Of a stretch of 64,000 nt of DNA, positions 61,704-64,000 are shown in pieces (within the stretch, counting starts at the first letter, position 1; every line of letters begins with the position of its first letter). The DNA lies in contig NZ_JAVHUL010000010.1 in NCBI RefSeq assembly GCF_031085155.1, forward strand, positions 28,100 through 92,099. Direction: 5' to 3'. This DNA is from Mesonia profundi (lineage in GTDB: Bacteria > Bacteroidota > Bacteroidia > Flavobacteriales > Flavobacteriaceae). The notes under the pieces are model-generated. The model worked only from the letters and a program-made list of their open reading frames with translations. It was not told the DNA's origin and made no database searches. The position numbers and the translations under genes were made by a program.

Positions 61704-63149
61704 TTAGTTATTATCTGAATATCCTACTGGGGTTCCTATTAATGTAGCACTTGTACAATCTTCTACTTTCACCATCACAAAATCGCCTACTTTATAATTT
61801 TCTTTAGGGAAAACGATGGTCGTATTTTGCGTATTTCTTCCACTCCAGTGTAAATCAGATTTTTTAGATTCTTTTTCTATAAGTACTTCTTCTGTTTTTC
61901 CTAAATGCTGTTGTGTGCTGAGTGCTGCAAGTTCTCGTTGTAAGCTAATGATTTCTGCCAAACGACGTTGCTTGGTTTCTTTAGAGACATCATCTTCTAA
62001 TTTTCTTCCTGCCATAGTTCCTGGACGTTCAGAATACGCGTACATAAACCCAAAGGCATATTTCACTCTTCTCATTAACGAAAGTGTATCTTGGTGATCT
62101 TCCTCGGTTTCGGTAGGGAAGCCTGCAATCATATCTTGGGAGATAGAACACTCGGGAAGTATTCTTCTAATATTATCAATCAATTCAAAATATTGCTCTC
62201 TGGTATGCAAACGGTTCATGGCTTTTAACACCCGATTGCTTCCACTTTGTACGGGAAGATGAATCGATTTACATATATTCTTATGTCGGGCCATGGTTTC
62301 AATCACATCTAAGGTCATATCCTGCGGATTGGAGGTAGAAAACCGAATTCGCATTTTAGGATGTGCTTTGGCAACGGTTTCTAGCAAAGCCGAAAAATGT
62401 ACCGCCGTTGCTTTTTGCATCTCGGTGGCTTTTTCAAAATCTTTTTTGAGTCCGCCGCCATACCATAAATAACTATCTACATTTTGTCCTAGCAAAGTGA
62501 TTTCTTTAAATCCCTTATTCGCTAAATCTTGTACTTCTTCTAAAATACTTTGCGGATCTCTGCTTCGTTCTCTTCCGCGGGTAAACGGAACTACACAAAA
62601 GGTACACATATTATCGCAACCCCGAGTGATAGACACATAAGCCGAAACTCCGTTAGACTGTAGTCTTACCGGAGAAATATCTCCGTAAGTTTCTTCTTTA
62701 GAAAGGATCACGTTTACCGCACTTCTTCCTTCTTCCACTTCTTTTATAAGGTTGGGAAGGTCTTTATAGGCATCTGGACCTACGACCAAATCGACAATTT
62801 TTTCTTCGTCTAAAAACTTCTCTTTTAAGCGCTCGGCCATACAGCCTAAAACGCCCACTTTCATTTTGGGATTGATTTTCTTTACCGCATTGTATTTCTC
62901 TAAACGCTTACGTACCGTTTGTTCGGCTTTATCGCGAATAGAACAGGTGTTGACCAAAACCAAATCTGCTTCTTCCAATTTTTGAGTAGTGTTAAAACCC
63001 TCTTTGGTAAGAATGGAAGCTACGACTTCACTGTCGCTAAAATTCATTTGGCAACCGTAACTTTCTATAAATAGTTTTTTAGTATTGGTTTCTTTCCCTT
63101 CTAAAACGAGGGAATTACCTTGGCTGCTTTCGTCCATAACCTTCTCCAT
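61704..63149 (-). CDS. miaB: tRNA-2-methylthio-N6-dimethylallyladenosine synthase MiaB
   Basis: MiaB adds a methylthio group to A37 of tRNAs read by UNN codons. The 481-residue radical-SAM enzyme has the N-terminal cluster Cys33, Cys69 and Cys103, the radical-SAM CxxxCxxC (Cys178, 182, 185 in RGCDNMCTFCVVPFTRGRERS), and a C-terminal TRAM domain (about 410-475). All six cluster cysteines are present. It is the first gene of the operon and has a clear promoter upstream. Confidence 0.97.
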   Translation of the reverse strand: MEKVMDESSQGNSLVLEGKETNTKKLFIESYGCQMNFSDSEVVASILTKEGFNTTQKLEEADLVLVNTCSIRDKAEQTVRKRLEKYNAVKKINPKMKVGVLGCMAERLKEKFLDEEKIVDLVVGPDAYKDLPNLIKEVEEGRSAVNVILSKEETYGDISPVRLQSNGVSAYVSITRGCDNMCTFCVVPFTRGRERSRDPQSILEEVQDLANKGFKEITLLGQNVDSYLWYGGGLKKDFEKATEMQKATAVHFSALLETVAKAHPKMRIRFSTSNPQDMTLDVIETMARHKNICKSIHLPVQSGSNRVLKAMNRLHTREQYFELIDNIRRILPECSISQDMIAGFPTETEEDHQDTLSLMRRVKYAFGFMYAYSERPGTMAGRKLEDDVSKETKQRRLAEIISLQRELAALSTQQHLGKTEEVLIEKESKKSDLHWSGRNTQNTTIVFPKENYKVGDFVMVKVEDCTSATLIGTPVGYSDNN

Positions 63150-63518
63150 AATCTATTGTAGTCCTAAAATTGAAAAAGCAAAGATACAATGAAAAGCAAA
63201 ATCTGACAAACTGACAGACTAAGATTTTAAAACTTCTTTTTTTCTTTACGGAAGAGATGCTAGGACAAAAGCATGAGGTGTAAAAGCTTCATGATAATAG
63301 TAAAAATTTCTTGCTGGTTAGGGCAGGGTTGAGCTATAAAGAAGACTACGAACCAATAAAGCAAAAGATAGGGGTTGATTCAATATTTATGACTAAACCT
63401 TAAAATGAGTAAGACTTGCTTTACTATAACTTGTTCAAAAAAAGCAATTTAATTTTTTTAATCTTTTAAGATGCAACCTTTTAGCAATTGTAGTATCTTT
63501 AAAATAAACTATCTCGTC
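63150..63518. other. Divergent intergenic region between miaB and the LVIVD gene
   Basis: About 370 bp of AT-rich sequence with the miaB promoter at its left end. Near the right end, TATCTTTA (63494-63501) is an imperfect -7 box 18 bp before the LVIVD gene start. I see no open frame, RNA fold or repeat in between. Confidence 0.5.
63179..63210 (-). promoter_or_regulatory. Promoter of the miaB operon
   Basis: On the minus strand TTTG (63207-63210), 20 bp, then TATCTTTG (63179-63186) is a full match to the Bacteroidota promoter. The miaB ATG lies 29 bp downstream. Confidence 0.8.
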
Positions 63519-63947
63519 ATGAAAAAAATAACTCTTTTTGTATTTTGTATGCTTTCTCTTGTTGCTTGTGATAAAGATGATGCAAATCAATCAGAACTTC
63601 GTGAAGTGAAAGTAGCTGTACCAGAAACCATGCCGTTGGCAGAATTTCGTGCTTTGGTAAATGTAGAAGAACCCGCAGCTATAGAAGAGTCCGGGAAAAT
63701 CTATACCTACCAAAACCTTATTTTTATAAACGACAATTTAAAAGGAGTTCATGTCATAGATAATTCTAATCCTGAAAATCCAGTAAAAAAAGCTTTTATT
63801 CGTATTCCGCAAAATACAGATGTAGCGGTTAAAGATGATTTACTTTACGCTAATAGCGGAATAGATTTAGTGGTTTTCGATATTTCAGATATCAATAATA
63901 TCCAGTTGCAAAACACTATAGAAAACCCGTTGTGCATTATGATTTAA
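63519..63947 (+). pseudogene. Truncated LVIVD-repeat (beta-propeller) lipoprotein
   Basis: The reading frame has 142 codons from MKKITLFVFCML, with a lipoprotein signal (LVAC, lipid on Cys17) and Asp residues after it. The body has the start of an LVIVD-type beta-propeller: YTYQNLIFINDNLKGVHVIDNSNPENPVKKAFIRIPQNTDVAVKDDLLYANSGIDLVVFDISDINN. Homologues run to about 400 residues or more with further repeats, but here the frame stops after NTIENPLCIMI. No continuation is found in the remaining 50 bp in any frame. An ATG 16 codons upstream is less likely because of the signal peptide. The break is described under findings. Confidence 0.65.
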
Positions 63948-63966
63948 AAGAAAAAAGTTGTTCATC

Positions 63967-63983
63967 TTACTGATAATCAGTAA
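63967..63983. repeat. Palindrome just after the truncated gene
   Basis: TTACTGAT-A-ATCAGTAA is a perfect 8-bp inverted repeat with a single central base, 20 bp after the premature stop. It may be part of the end of a mobile element that continues beyond the window. Confidence 0.6.
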
Positions 63984-64000
63984 CTTGTTTTAGCTATAAA

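Overview
The window comes from the chromosome of a member of the Flavobacteriaceae (Bacteroidota). The supporting signs are sprA, the type IX secretion outer-membrane translocon, a PorP/SprF-family protein, the ruvA-sprA-gcvH-vanZ-tonB gene order, promoters of the Bacteroidota form TTG-N19/20-TAnnTTTG, low GC content, and several TTG start codons with little Shine-Dalgarno sequence. I cannot name the genus. I see no rRNA, tRNA, CRISPR array, prophage or complete insertion sequence. Most of the window is core genome in short co-directional operons.

Layout. 1-4.1 kb: a cut-off membrane-anchored protein, a CotH-family lipoprotein, queG followed by an unusual 15-bp tandem repeat in the queG frame, a palindromic interspersed repeat, and an ECF sigma factor with an overlapping membrane protein. 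4.2-17 kb: malic enzyme, then ruvA, sprA (2433 aa), gcvH, a VanZ-like gene and two tandem tonB paralogues. 17-22.4 kb: heme O synthase (ctaB), two cytochrome oxidase subunit III proteins, subunit IV, a cysteine-less thioredoxin-fold-like protein, SCO1, a DUF420 protein and a small CxxC membrane protein, which together look like a heme-copper oxidase assembly operon. 22.5-30.2 kb: a MacB-type efflux operon (ATPase, two permeases, adaptor, TolC, second adaptor), ending with tsaB. 30.4-36.9 kb: MscS channel, DUF255/YyaL protein, a palindromic MITE-like element, a phosphate transporter carrying a PhoU-like domain, and an Nfu-type Fe-S scaffold with a duplicated N-terminal domain.

37-46 kb: a PorP/SprF protein, then a reverse-strand block nadK-CBS and DUF6089-uppS-bamA-skp-skp-murI, which joins outer-membrane assembly, undecaprenyl synthesis and peptidoglycan precursor supply. 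46-56.3 kb: pdxJ, an alpha/beta hydrolase, a FadL-like porin, an SGNH lipoprotein, a small membrane protein, tig-clpP-clpX and a MuiA-like protein. 56.5-63.2 kb: the reverse-strand groES-groEL and miaB-sigma54 activator-lptE-TPR-secG groups. The window ends in an LVIVD-repeat lipoprotein gene that stops early next to a palindrome, possibly because a mobile element inserted there.

No clear undescribed multi-gene system stands out. The best non-routine signals are small: the 15-bp repeat in frame with queG, a dispersed CGCTTWCGCGGAA-like word found in and between genes, the MITE-like palindrome, a perfect dyad in the promoter of the outer-membrane biogenesis operon, an identical 15-nt promoter-proximal sequence shared by ctaB and tig, and the broken gene at the right edge.
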